DNA of 50,183 bases from Bacteroidales bacterium (GTDB taxonomy: Bacteria; Bacteroidota; Bacteroidia; Bacteroidales; Lentimicrobiaceae): positions 1 to 50,183 of the forward strand of contig JAGXGB010000032.1 of NCBI GenBank assembly GCA_024636955.1. Reading direction: 5' to 3'. Shown here piece after piece: positions 9,577 through 17,587 of the stretch. Position 1 is the stretch's first letter. Each line of letters opens with the position of its first letter. A program made the translations under genes and the position numbers. The notes under the pieces were generated by a model. It saw only the letters and a list, made by a program, of their open reading frames with translations. It was not told the origin of the DNA and searched no databases.

Positions 9577-9870
9577 TTAAACTGCCTGAGTAATATCCCA
9601 GACAAATGCCCTTACACCCACATCTTTATTAATTTCATCCATCTTTTTTATATTTGCAAGTAAAGGCTCAACTAAATCATCAGGTATAACTGTCATGGCA
9701 GCTGAGTTCATTTCAGGCCAGGTATGAGTGCCCATGCGGGGTTCACCAGTGGATGTGCCTCTGCCCTTTACCTCACTCCACCAGGTGAAGCCACGAATTC
9801 CCATTTGATCAAACATGTATTCAACTCTTTCGGTGTTTGCCTGGTTAAAGGCTATAAATACTGCTTTCAT
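9577..9870 (-). CDS. PII-like small protein of the RND efflux operon
   Basis: A 97-residue soluble protein starting MKAVFIAFNQANTERVEYMF, with the RGFTWWSEVKGRG and EPRMGTHTWPEMN motifs of a small Bacteroidota family that has a PII/ferredoxin-like fold and is commonly found beside RND pumps (family recalled, not searched). The central GRG-x-TGEP-x-G loop sits where PII-like proteins carry their flexible T-loop. It is the last gene of the efflux operon, starting 15 bp after the RND gene. I infer it senses a ligand or modulates the pump. It lacks the uridylylation tyrosine motif of GlnB/GlnK, so a nitrogen-regulation role is not supported. Confidence 0.65.
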   Translation of the reverse strand: MKAVFIAFNQANTERVEYMFDQMGIRGFTWWSEVKGRGTSTGEPRMGTHTWPEMNSAAMTVIPDDLVEPLLANIKKMDEINKDVGVRAFVWDITQAV

Positions 9871-9885
9871 TGTGCTCCTTGTTTT

Positions 9886-12800
9886 CTAATTATAATTAAT
9901 GAATTCAAATTGCTTAATCACCTTTTTCTTTTTGTCCCTTTCGCCTTTTCTTCCCATAATACCATACATTACCGGTACTATGATCATAGTTACCAACGTT
10001 GAGAAAACAAGTCCGCCTATAACAGTTATCCCCATTGGGCGCCAGAGCTCTGAACCTTCACCTGTACTCAATGCTAAAGGAAGCATTCCAAGAATGGTAG
10101 TTAATGCGGTCATAAGTACTGGCCTCAACCTTGATCTACCTGAAATAGCTATTGCCTCATAAAGTTCAATTCCACGGTCGCGCATGAGGTTTATATAGTC
10201 AACAAGCACAATGCCGTTCTTTACAACGATACCAATAAGGAGTACTGCACCTAATGCAGCAACCATGCTTAATGTTGTACCTGTGATTAATAAGGCAAGC
10301 ACAACTCCGCTAAAGGCGAATAATATTGACAGCATTATAATAAAAGGTGTTTTAAAAGATTCAAACTGGGAAGCCATTACAATAAATACCAGAATTAAAC
10401 TGAGTAACATCAACAATGCGATATCACCAAAAGCTTCCTGCTGATCTTCATATGCGCCACCAATCTGAACCATTACTTCCTGAGGGATATTTACTTGAGC
10501 AATAGATGATTGTACCATTGCAGCCAGATCACCAAGCGCAATGCCATCAGCCTTGGCCGATACTGTAACAAGTCGTTCTTTCCTCTTATGTGTGATAGAA
10601 GGAGGTCCCCAGTATTCCTCAATCGAAGCAAGCTCTTTGAGTTTTATCTTCTGACCTGTAGGAGTATTTATTGTCATTTCCTGAAGATCAGTAATCGAGT
10701 TCCTGTGTTCTTCTGCAAGTCTTACCCTGATATCATACTCATCACCTTCTTCTTTATATTGTGAAGCAATTAATCCACTTACCCTGTTTCTTATAAAGCC
10801 TGAAACCATGGCACTATTGAGTCCGTGTGTTGATAATTTGTCTTTATCGAGTACTATCTGCAGTTCAGGTTTGTCCTTTTTGCGACTGATTGATACATCA
10901 GCTGCACCTTTGATCTGGCTCACTTTTTGTTTGATGTCCTCCGCTATCCGGTTAGTAGTATTGAAATCGTAACCATAGATCTCAACATCCACGGTATTTG
11001 AATTACCACCAAAGCCCTGACTTGAGGTAGTAACATTAGCACTTACGACCTCAGGAATTGTGGCAATTTGTTGTCTCAGATCTGAGGCTATTTCAAATAC
11101 TGACCGTTCACGGTTCTCACGGTCTTCCAACCGCATCATCAGGTTAATGATATTTGAGCTGGTTGTAGAGAAGAGTGAGAACATACTCCCCTCGTCATCT
11201 GCACCCGAAGATGCTGATATTATGATCACTTCAGGGTATCTTTCCTTAATTATCCTCTCAAGCTGTCGGGTAACCTTCACTGTTTCTTCAACCCTTGTGC
11301 CGGTTTGTAGTTCTATGGCTGCAGTTAACCTGCTTTCATCACTTTCAGGCATAAAGTCAGTTTTGATGAACTGCGCCAGGGCAATTGACCCTATGAATAT
11401 TAAAGCAGCTGAAACAATAACCACTAACTTATGACGAAGCGTCCATCTAAGAAGCCGCTCATAATTGTTATCCATCTTTTTGAGGGTAGGCTCAACAGCC
11501 CTTGAATGACTATACCAGCGTTCTTTCACAGTGAGTTTTTTCATTCCCAGTAATCTTGCTGATAACATCGGAATTAGTGTGATTGCTGCAAGAGTAGAGG
11601 TTACTATTGTTATCGAAACAATCCATCCCAGTTGGTTAAACATTACACCTGTCATTCCTGAAACCATGGTTAGAGGGAAAAACACTGCAACAACAACCAA
11701 AGTAGTAATTATTACAGCAAGCCATACTTCGTTTGTTGCATAAATAGCAGCTTCACGTGGACTGCTGCCTCTTTCAATATGCCTTGTAATGTTTTCAAGT
11801 ACTACAATTGCATCATCCACCACCATACCAATAGCTATTGACAGTGATGTGAGTGAAATAATATTGATAGAATTTCCTGTAATGTACAGATAGATAAAGG
11901 AAACAATAAGTGAAATTGGAATTGTGAGTATGATGATAAATGTGGCTCTCCACTTCCCGAGGAACAGGATTACAATCAGTACCACAAAGATAAAGGCCCA
12001 CATCAAAGTTTGCGACAGGTTGTTAATAGAACCTTTTATAAAGTGGGAAGAGTCAAATATCTGCTCAACTTTAACATCAGGTGGCAAGTTCTTTACAAGC
12101 TTTGCCATATTCTCATTTATCTCACGGGCAACTTTTACTGTATTAGCCCCCGACTGTTTCATTACAAACATTCGCAAGCCTGATCTTCCGTTTATCTTCT
12201 CATCAAGTGATACATCCTTAAGGGAATCCTTCACCATTGCTATATCGCGCAGATAAACTGACTTACCTGCATAATTACCTACCACCAGGTTCTTTATTCT
12301 TTCACTATCGTTGAATTCTCCTTGAACACGTAACTGATAATCCATTAAACCCATTTTTACATTACCTGAAGGCATGTTGAGGTTTTCAGTGCTAATAACG
12401 TTTCCTATCTGTTCGATAGTAATATTGTATGCATCGAGTTTATTAGGATCAGCATCAACATAAATCATTCTCTTAGGAGCGCCTATCATTGAGATGGAAC
12501 CTACTCCATCAACCCGGTTTAATGGATTAATTATCTTCTCATCCATTATTTTCTCAAGTCCCATATAGCTTTCATTAGCGGTTACCGCATAGAAAACTAT
12601 AGGCATCATATTGGTACTGAACTTGAAGATAGTAGGCCTGTCAGTTCCTTCAGGCAGGTAGTCCATAATACGGTCAATTACATCACGCACATCATTGGCA
12701 GCTTCATCAAGGTTTGATTCCCATTCGAATTCGAGTGTTATAACCGAAATATTGTCACTTGATGTTGAATTTATTTCTTTCAGGTTATCAATTGAGTTCA

Positions 12801-13011
12801 AAGCATCTTCGAGTGATTTGGTGATATTTGTTTCAATATCGGCTGCATTGGCACCTGAGTATGTTGTTAGTACTGATATAATTGGAGGCTCTATCTCAGG
12901 ATAGAGATCTACCGGCATTTTAATCAGTGAGTAAATACCCATCACAATTATTGCCACAAATATCATAGTGGTAGTAATGGGCTTGTTTACAGCATTCTTA
13001 TATATGCTCAT
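9886..13011 (-). CDS. RND multidrug efflux inner-membrane pump (AcrB/MdtB type)
   Basis: At 1041 residues this has the full length of HAE1-type RND pumps: twelve membrane helices in two halves, each with a large periplasmic loop. Visible hallmarks are helix 1 with the following PVDLYPEIEPP segment, the paired aspartates in helix 4 (GMVVDDAIVVLENI) and the lysine of helix 10 (GIVVKNGIVLVDYINLMRDRG) that form the proton relay, and GR/PxxxTALTTILGMLPLA near the end. No heavy-metal (CusA-type) methionine pattern was noticed, so export of drugs or lipophilic compounds is the best guess. It follows the membrane-fusion gene by 29 bp and precedes the PII-like gene. Confidence 0.95.
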   Translation of the reverse strand: MSIYKNAVNKPITTTMIFVAIIVMGIYSLIKMPVDLYPEIEPPIISVLTTYSGANAADIETNITKSLEDALNSIDNLKEINSTSSDNISVITLEFEWESNLDEAANDVRDVIDRIMDYLPEGTDRPTIFKFSTNMMPIVFYAVTANESYMGLEKIMDEKIINPLNRVDGVGSISMIGAPKRMIYVDADPNKLDAYNITIEQIGNVISTENLNMPSGNVKMGLMDYQLRVQGEFNDSERIKNLVVGNYAGKSVYLRDIAMVKDSLKDVSLDEKINGRSGLRMFVMKQSGANTVKVAREINENMAKLVKNLPPDVKVEQIFDSSHFIKGSINNLSQTLMWAFIFVVLIVILFLGKWRATFIIILTIPISLIVSFIYLYITGNSINIISLTSLSIAIGMVVDDAIVVLENITRHIERGSSPREAAIYATNEVWLAVIITTLVVVAVFFPLTMVSGMTGVMFNQLGWIVSITIVTSTLAAITLIPMLSARLLGMKKLTVKERWYSHSRAVEPTLKKMDNNYERLLRWTLRHKLVVIVSAALIFIGSIALAQFIKTDFMPESDESRLTAAIELQTGTRVEETVKVTRQLERIIKERYPEVIIISASSGADDEGSMFSLFSTTSSNIINLMMRLEDRENRERSVFEIASDLRQQIATIPEVVSANVTTSSQGFGGNSNTVDVEIYGYDFNTTNRIAEDIKQKVSQIKGAADVSISRKKDKPELQIVLDKDKLSTHGLNSAMVSGFIRNRVSGLIASQYKEEGDEYDIRVRLAEEHRNSITDLQEMTINTPTGQKIKLKELASIEEYWGPPSITHKRKERLVTVSAKADGIALGDLAAMVQSSIAQVNIPQEVMVQIGGAYEDQQEAFGDIALLMLLSLILVFIVMASQFESFKTPFIIMLSILFAFSGVVLALLITGTTLSMVAALGAVLLIGIVVKNGIVLVDYINLMRDRGIELYEAIAISGRSRLRPVLMTALTTILGMLPLALSTGEGSELWRPMGITVIGGLVFSTLVTMIIVPVMYGIMGRKGERDKKKKVIKQFEFINYN

Positions 13012-13040
13012 GGATTTCCGGATTAAATGCTTTTACTAAA

Positions 13041-14084
13041 TTAGTTATTTACTACCTGAACCTTCATGCCGTCAAGCAAGCGTGCTTGTCCGCTAATAAT
13101 TACTTTATCTCCAGCCTTAATTTCATCAGATAGCACTTCAACATTATCATTGATACGTTGACCCATGGTAACTGAGATCCGTTTGGCTACGCCGTTTTGT
13201 TCAACAAACAAGTACCTTTCATTTGATCCTTGCATTTTTAAAACGGCAAGAGCTGGCAGCAATAGCGCCTCGGTTTCTTCGGGACTAAAGGTTACCCTGC
13301 TAAACATTCCGGGTCGTAGCAAACCGGCACTGTTATCAATAGTTACTTCGATATCAAAGCTCCTGCTTGCAGGATTAATAGTTGGATGAACCAGAGTAAT
13401 CACTCCATTGAAGGTTTTCCCAGGATAAATATCACTTGTAACGGTAGTTTTCATGCCCGTTTTGATAACAGGGAAGAATTTTTCTGACACGGCAACAATC
13501 GCCTTAAGTCTATCAATCTGAATAAGTGACAGTATTGCAGCTTTTCCTGCAGCTGTATTAGGTGCTGATGAATACATTTCTCCTGATTCAAAATATTTAC
13601 CCGACACAATCCCATTGAAGGGAGCCACAAGCCTGGTATTTTGCTTTAAGAATTCAACATTAGATTGCGCCACTTCGTATTGAGTCATTATCTGATCATA
13701 CTTCTGCTGGGCAATGCTTCCAACTTTCTGCAGAGTATCAAGACGCTTGAAATCGGTAGCCAGGTTCTTTAATTGAATTTCAGCCTGATGCAATTGAGTA
13801 CGATCCATTTGAACCAACAATGCACCTCTTGATATCCTATCGCCAACCTCCACAGTTATTTGATCAATTCGACCCGGTGTTGCAGGGGCAAGATGTATTT
13901 CCTCATAGGGCTGTAAGGTAGCCTGGTACTCCACAGTTTGGTTAATTGTTTTTGTACTGAGTTCCACAACCCTTACAACTTCTGCCTTCTCTTCAGGGGC
14001 ATTTGCGGTATTTGTTTTTTCTTCTTGTTTGCACGAAGCAACTACTATAGTTAGTGCAAGGGCGGTATAGATTAATTTTTTCAT
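13041..14084 (-). CDS. RND efflux periplasmic adaptor (membrane fusion protein), lipoprotein
   Basis: A 347-residue HlyD/AcrA-type adaptor. The N-terminus MKKLIYTALALTIVVASC is a lipoprotein signal with the lipid-carrying cysteine at 19. A barrel-sandwich (lipoyl-like) half begins at APATPGRIDQITVEVGD, a coiled alpha-hairpin follows (about residues 100-150), and the second lipoyl half resumes at LVAPFNGIVSGKYFESGE; the beta-barrel and membrane-proximal domains complete the chain. It bridges the RND pump and the TolC-like channel encoded on either side, with gaps of 24 and 29 bp, clearly one operon. Confidence 0.95.
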   Translation of the reverse strand: MKKLIYTALALTIVVASCKQEEKTNTANAPEEKAEVVRVVELSTKTINQTVEYQATLQPYEEIHLAPATPGRIDQITVEVGDRISRGALLVQMDRTQLHQAEIQLKNLATDFKRLDTLQKVGSIAQQKYDQIMTQYEVAQSNVEFLKQNTRLVAPFNGIVSGKYFESGEMYSSAPNTAAGKAAILSLIQIDRLKAIVAVSEKFFPVIKTGMKTTVTSDIYPGKTFNGVITLVHPTINPASRSFDIEVTIDNSAGLLRPGMFSRVTFSPEETEALLLPALAVLKMQGSNERYLFVEQNGVAKRISVTMGQRINDNVEVLSDEIKAGDKVIISGQARLLDGMKVQVVNN

Positions 14085-14108
14085 TTTATTGAATACAATT
14101 TAGTTGTG

Positions 14109-15410
14109 TTAATTGGCTGTTACATACATTTTTTCAAGCTGAAGGCGTGCATCAAGCAACTGCATGGCCGCGCTGATGTAGTCGGTTTCAGCTTTTAAAT
14201 AATTATTATCGGCAGTTATCAGATCCAATCCTGATATAATGCCTTGTTCGTATTTGAGTTTCAAACTGCTGTATACCCTGCGGCTTACTTCAATGTTAGC
14301 TTTAAGGTTATTGAAGGTTTCTGAAGCGTTTATCAGATTGTACCTAAGCTGCTTTTCCTGTACCTGCAACTGGTCGCTAACAAGTTTCCGGTTATTCTGC
14401 TGTACCTGCAAATCAATAAATGCCTGCTTCGTTTGTGCACTTCTAAGTCCGCTTGAAAATACAGGTATGTTAAGCTGAAGACCAACCATGTTTGCAGGTG
14501 CCATATCAAACTCCGGCTTCATAAGTTTATAGGTGTACGAGTAAAATCCCGAAAGATTAGGCAATGCAGATGCCTTTTTCATATCCACCATCTTCTTGCT
14601 GATTTCTACCTGCTGATTCATCATCATATAGTCAAAATTGTTCTCCAACCTGAGTGAAGGTATCAGTGACTTCTCAATGTCGTTTTGACTTAATACCACA
14701 TCCAGACTCTCAGTAAGATTGATCACAGTGTTTATATCCGTTCCAAGCTGCAGCCGAAGCATGTTGATGGCAAGCTCCAGTTGCCTTTCCGATTGCTTTA
14801 CTGCATTGTCCAGAGTGTTTACCTGTATAAATAGCTGGTCAACATCAGTACGTTCAATGATCCCCATGCCCGAAAGAGCTTCTGTTTTCTTGTAAAGGTC
14901 CTTAAGGTTTACCAGGTTTTGCTGCAACCGCGTCAACAATTCTTCTGATATAAGCACCAGGTAGTAACTATTGGTAACCTGGCTCATGATATCATTTTCT
15001 GTTTTATGCATGCTTACCTCACTGAGTTCCTTGTAGAGTTTAGCAGTTTGAACGCCAACAATATAATTGCCACTAAACAGCAATTGTGTTACCTGCAGGT
15101 TGAAGCTGCTTGATGGTTTGATGGGTATCTCAGAGGCCGGTAAGTTTTCGTTGAAACGGATAGACATGTTTGCCCCCATCGCATTCGAATAATCTACCGA
15201 GGCATTTACCTGGGGCAGTCCGTTGGCTATGGCTTCACGAATTCCCTGCCTGGCCTTCTGCACTGAAAGATCGGAATTCTCTATATTCTTATTGTATTTC
15301 AGCGCATATTCCACGGCTTCTTTCACCGTAAGATTGAGCTCACTCTGGGCGTTTGTGGTTATGCCGGTCAAAAGCATCAGCATAATTAGCCCTGATTGTA
15401 TTAGTTTCAT
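14109..15410 (-). CDS. TolC-family outer membrane efflux protein
   Basis: A 433-residue outer-membrane channel of the TolC/OprM type. The ATG at 15410 is chosen because it begins the signal peptide MKLIQSGLIMLMLLTGITTNAQ; the frame is open for 51 more codons upstream, but those codons are simple repeats (Gly-Thr-Asp-Ala-Ile and Thr/Ser runs) and not protein-like. The mature chain shows the two-fold repeat of long amphipathic helices (VKEAVEYALKYNKNIE near the start, LKYEQGIISGLDLITADNNYL near the end) typical of outer membrane efflux proteins. It is the first structural gene after the tetR regulator, and the two are separated by a repeat cluster. Confidence 0.93.
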   Translation of the reverse strand: MKLIQSGLIMLMLLTGITTNAQSELNLTVKEAVEYALKYNKNIENSDLSVQKARQGIREAIANGLPQVNASVDYSNAMGANMSIRFNENLPASEIPIKPSSSFNLQVTQLLFSGNYIVGVQTAKLYKELSEVSMHKTENDIMSQVTNSYYLVLISEELLTRLQQNLVNLKDLYKKTEALSGMGIIERTDVDQLFIQVNTLDNAVKQSERQLELAINMLRLQLGTDINTVINLTESLDVVLSQNDIEKSLIPSLRLENNFDYMMMNQQVEISKKMVDMKKASALPNLSGFYSYTYKLMKPEFDMAPANMVGLQLNIPVFSSGLRSAQTKQAFIDLQVQQNNRKLVSDQLQVQEKQLRYNLINASETFNNLKANIEVSRRVYSSLKLKYEQGIISGLDLITADNNYLKAETDYISAAMQLLDARLQLEKMYVTAN

Positions 15411-15424
15411 TGTTGTGGTGTTAT

Positions 15425-15539
15425 GTAGAGACGCGATTAATCGCGTCTGTACCTGTGATGATGATGATGATGTTGTTGTTGTAGAGACGCGATTAATCGC
15501 GTCTGTACCAATCGCGTCTGTACTAATCGCGTCTGTACC
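15425..15539. repeat. Palindromic repeat pair, triplet repeats and 15-bp tandem repeats between tetR and tolC
   Basis: Two identical 29-bp copies (15425-15453 and 15481-15509) each contain the perfect palindrome GACGCGATTAATCGCGTC flanked by GTA and TGTACC. Between them is a GAT/GTT trinucleotide run. After the second copy its right half is tandemly repeated with a 15-bp period (15495-15509, 15510-15524, 15525-15539). The palindrome resembles dispersed REP-like elements seen in many bacterial genomes. In the transcript it would fold upstream of tolC, so it might affect tetR-tolC readthrough (inference). Confidence 0.8.
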
Positions 15540-15543
15540 AATT

Positions 15544-16158
15544 TTATTCTGATTTGTTTTCAAAGTATTTCTCCATAAGTGAAAGACCCTTACGGGTACA
15601 TATCCCTCTGAAATAGGGCATGAATATATTGTTCAGGTAGTCTTCCTTATTAGGGATAAGCTGCTTCAGCCGTTCACTCATATGTGCTAACCCTATAAGT
15701 TCATGTATAAAGTTGTCAACGAACTCTATTTTCAGGTCTTTTCTGATAATGCCTTGCTCCGTCCCCTTAACGAGGAAAGTATAGGTAGGCGAGTATTCGC
15801 ACATCTTATCGGGATTTGAAAAAAAAGCAGCATTAACCAGAGGGAAGTACCTCTCAATATCCTGAATCAGTAATGCTGACATCTCCCTTCGTCTGGCAGC
15901 TTCTTTCTCCATTACCACAAACAATGCTTCAATCACATTTTCAGTATTCCCCAAAATCTCAATGATACTCTTGTTGTGACTAATAATCATTTCTCCAAGG
16001 GTGTGCACAACAAGCGTGTCCTTATCCTTAAAAAGCTCATAAACTGTTCTTTTCGAAACTCCTGCTGCTTGTGCAATGCTATCCATTGTAACACTCTTGA
16101 TGCCTTTAAGCATAAAAGCCTCAGTGGCAGCATTAATAATTTTCTCTTCTGCAGTCAT
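15544..16158 (-). CDS. TetR/AcrR-family transcriptional regulator
   Basis: A 204-residue protein with an N-terminal helix-turn-helix at about residues 20-55 (SVTMDSIAQAAGVSKRTVYE, then LFKDKDTL) and a larger alpha-helical ligand domain. The ATG at 16158 (MTAEEK) is preferred to an in-frame TTG seven codons earlier. It is the first gene of the tetR-tolC-MFP-RND-PII operon, so it most likely represses the pump and itself and is released by a pump substrate. A perfect 10-bp inverted repeat immediately upstream is a good operator candidate. The inducer is unknown. Confidence 0.92.
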   Translation of the reverse strand: MTAEEKIINAATEAFMLKGIKSVTMDSIAQAAGVSKRTVYELFKDKDTLVVHTLGEMIISHNKSIIEILGNTENVIEALFVVMEKEAARRREMSALLIQDIERYFPLVNAAFFSNPDKMCEYSPTYTFLVKGTEQGIIRKDLKIEFVDNFIHELIGLAHMSERLKQLIPNKEDYLNNIFMPYFRGICTRKGLSLMEKYFENKSE

Positions 16159-16176
16159 ATTATTTTTTTGAGACTG

Positions 16177-16212
16177 CAAAACTAGAAAACTAATTTGGTT
16201 TTTTAGTTTTCT
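16177..16212 (-). promoter_or_regulatory. Promoter -7 box and candidate TetR operator of the efflux operon
   Basis: On the minus strand TAGTTTTG (16177-16184) fits the TAnnTTTG -7 consensus. It abuts a perfect inverted repeat, AGAAAACTAA (16184-16193) and TTAGTTTTCT (16203-16212), with a 9-bp spacer. The repeat would cover the region between the -7 and -33 elements, a position where TetR binding would block transcription. No good -33 element was seen. Confidence 0.55.
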
Positions 16213-16308
16213 GATAGAAGAAATTATGGAAATTTAACATTATGGGGGTGGTGCACCTCATCAAGGGTCTTCTCCACCTCACCCCGCGTTTTATTTATTC
16301 CAACTAAT

Positions 16309-16316
16309 TAACTTTG
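16309..16316 (+). promoter_or_regulatory. Candidate -7 promoter box upstream of the type A sorted protein
   Basis: TAACTTTG matches the TAnnTTTG consensus and sits 54 bp before the ATG at 16370. No convincing -33 TTTG is present at the expected distance, so this is a weak call. Confidence 0.3.
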
Positions 16317-16369
16317 ATATTCGAATCAAATTTTGTATTTTTACATTATAGATACTTAATCGTAGACCG

Positions 16370-17533
16370 ATGAAATACTTCCTCTCATTTTGCCTGATAC
16401 TGGCGAATTGCGTAACATTCGCTCAGGGATACCAGATTGCCGATACATCTAAAATGTGGAATACTCTGGGCATAGGCCACGGTGGCTGGATGGTATATAT
16501 GTGTGGAGGTACCACATTCCATAAATTCAGTCAAAATGAACCGGGTGAATATCTGACAGTCTATGAATCACAGGATTCATTGATTTCATGGCATGAGACA
16601 GGACTTATCCGTGAAGATACCCTCACACAGCGAGTTTATTACACAATTTTCGACGGATGGCCAGAAGGTCTTATCTATGATTTCAGTCTTGAGGTTGGCG
16701 ATACAGTTCAGGTGGTAAACCTTTTACTTGCGGATGCCGAACCAATGGTGTGCGACAGCATTGATATGGTGAATATCAATGGATCCTTAAAGAAGCGGCT
16801 TTTCTTACGTATAGCCGAAAACGAGCCGGGTAATACCTGTGAAATCTGGATTGAAAGTATCGGAAGCAACTTTGGGATCATGAACAGCGGCTATGGGGCA
16901 GCAGGTTATGCCGGTGGTACCTTTAATCTGTTATGCTGTTCGCAAAATGGCAATACCATCTGGATGGATCCTTTTTGGGCTGATTGTTATATTGATGCCT
17001 TTTATCCTCAGTTCGTCTCACATGCGTATGACACTGCTTATCTGAATGAATATTATGAGTACTATGTTTCTGTTGATACCGGAAATGCGCCTGCAATAGA
17101 GTTGATAGGAGAATATATTGAGGGCTTCACATTTGATCCTCAAACAGGAAAAATATCCGGTACCCCAACCCAATTGGGCTCTTTTGATTGTATTATTACA
17201 GTAAAAAACCTTGAGTATGGCTTCTGCACCGATATCATATACAGTGATATTGTAGTTGTGCTGCGAACCAATACTTCAACTATAAAAGATGAACCAGAAA
17301 AAATAAAAATTTACCCAAACCCATTTACATCAAACTTAACCTTTGAATGCCCTCGTGATAACATCAAATACAGCCTATACCTGTATACACCACAAGGCAG
17401 TTTGATAAGGGAATGTTTTTTGACTTCAACCCTTCAAGCTGATCTTTCAGATCTCACGGCAGGAGTATACCTGGTTAAAATCAAAGACGAGAAAGGGCGT
17501 TTGGTGTTGAATGAGAGGGTTGTGAAATTGTAG
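16370..17533 (+). CDS. Secreted protein with putative Ig domain and T9SS type A sorting domain
   Basis: A 387-residue exported protein. It starts with a signal peptide (MKYFLSFCLILANCVTFAQ). The middle has no recognised enzyme motif; residues about 225-295 look like an Ig/cadherin-like He_PIG domain (FTFDPQTGKISGTPTQLG). The C-terminal 80 residues start with KIKIYPNPF and end in LNERVVKL, the Por secretion (type A) sorting domain, so it should cross the outer membrane through the T9SS and have this domain cleaved off. Function unknown. It is a single gene converging on the nuclease-like gene. Confidence 0.85.
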   Translation: MKYFLSFCLILANCVTFAQGYQIADTSKMWNTLGIGHGGWMVYMCGGTTFHKFSQNEPGEYLTVYESQDSLISWHETGLIREDTLTQRVYYTIFDGWPEGLIYDFSLEVGDTVQVVNLLLADAEPMVCDSIDMVNINGSLKKRLFLRIAENEPGNTCEIWIESIGSNFGIMNSGYGAAGYAGGTFNLLCCSQNGNTIWMDPFWADCYIDAFYPQFVSHAYDTAYLNEYYEYYVSVDTGNAPAIELIGEYIEGFTFDPQTGKISGTPTQLGSFDCIITVKNLEYGFCTDIIYSDIVVVLRTNTSTIKDEPEKIKIYPNPFTSNLTFECPRDNIKYSLYLYTPQGSLIRECFLTSTLQADLSDLTAGVYLVKIKDEKGRLVLNERVVKL

Positions 17534-17587
17534 AGAGTGCGTTTTTCTCCTAGTGGCTTTACGGCGGGGGGTGAGGAGCAAACACCT

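Noticed and set aside
9577..9870. GlnB/GlnK nitrogen regulator
   Set aside because: The T-loop tyrosine motif and the usual length of 112 residues are lacking, and the gene is next to an efflux pump, not an ammonium transporter.
15411..15563. 51-codon N-terminal extension of the TolC-like protein
   Set aside because: The codons are 15-bp and triplet repeats, and a standard signal peptide starts at the internal ATG at 15410.
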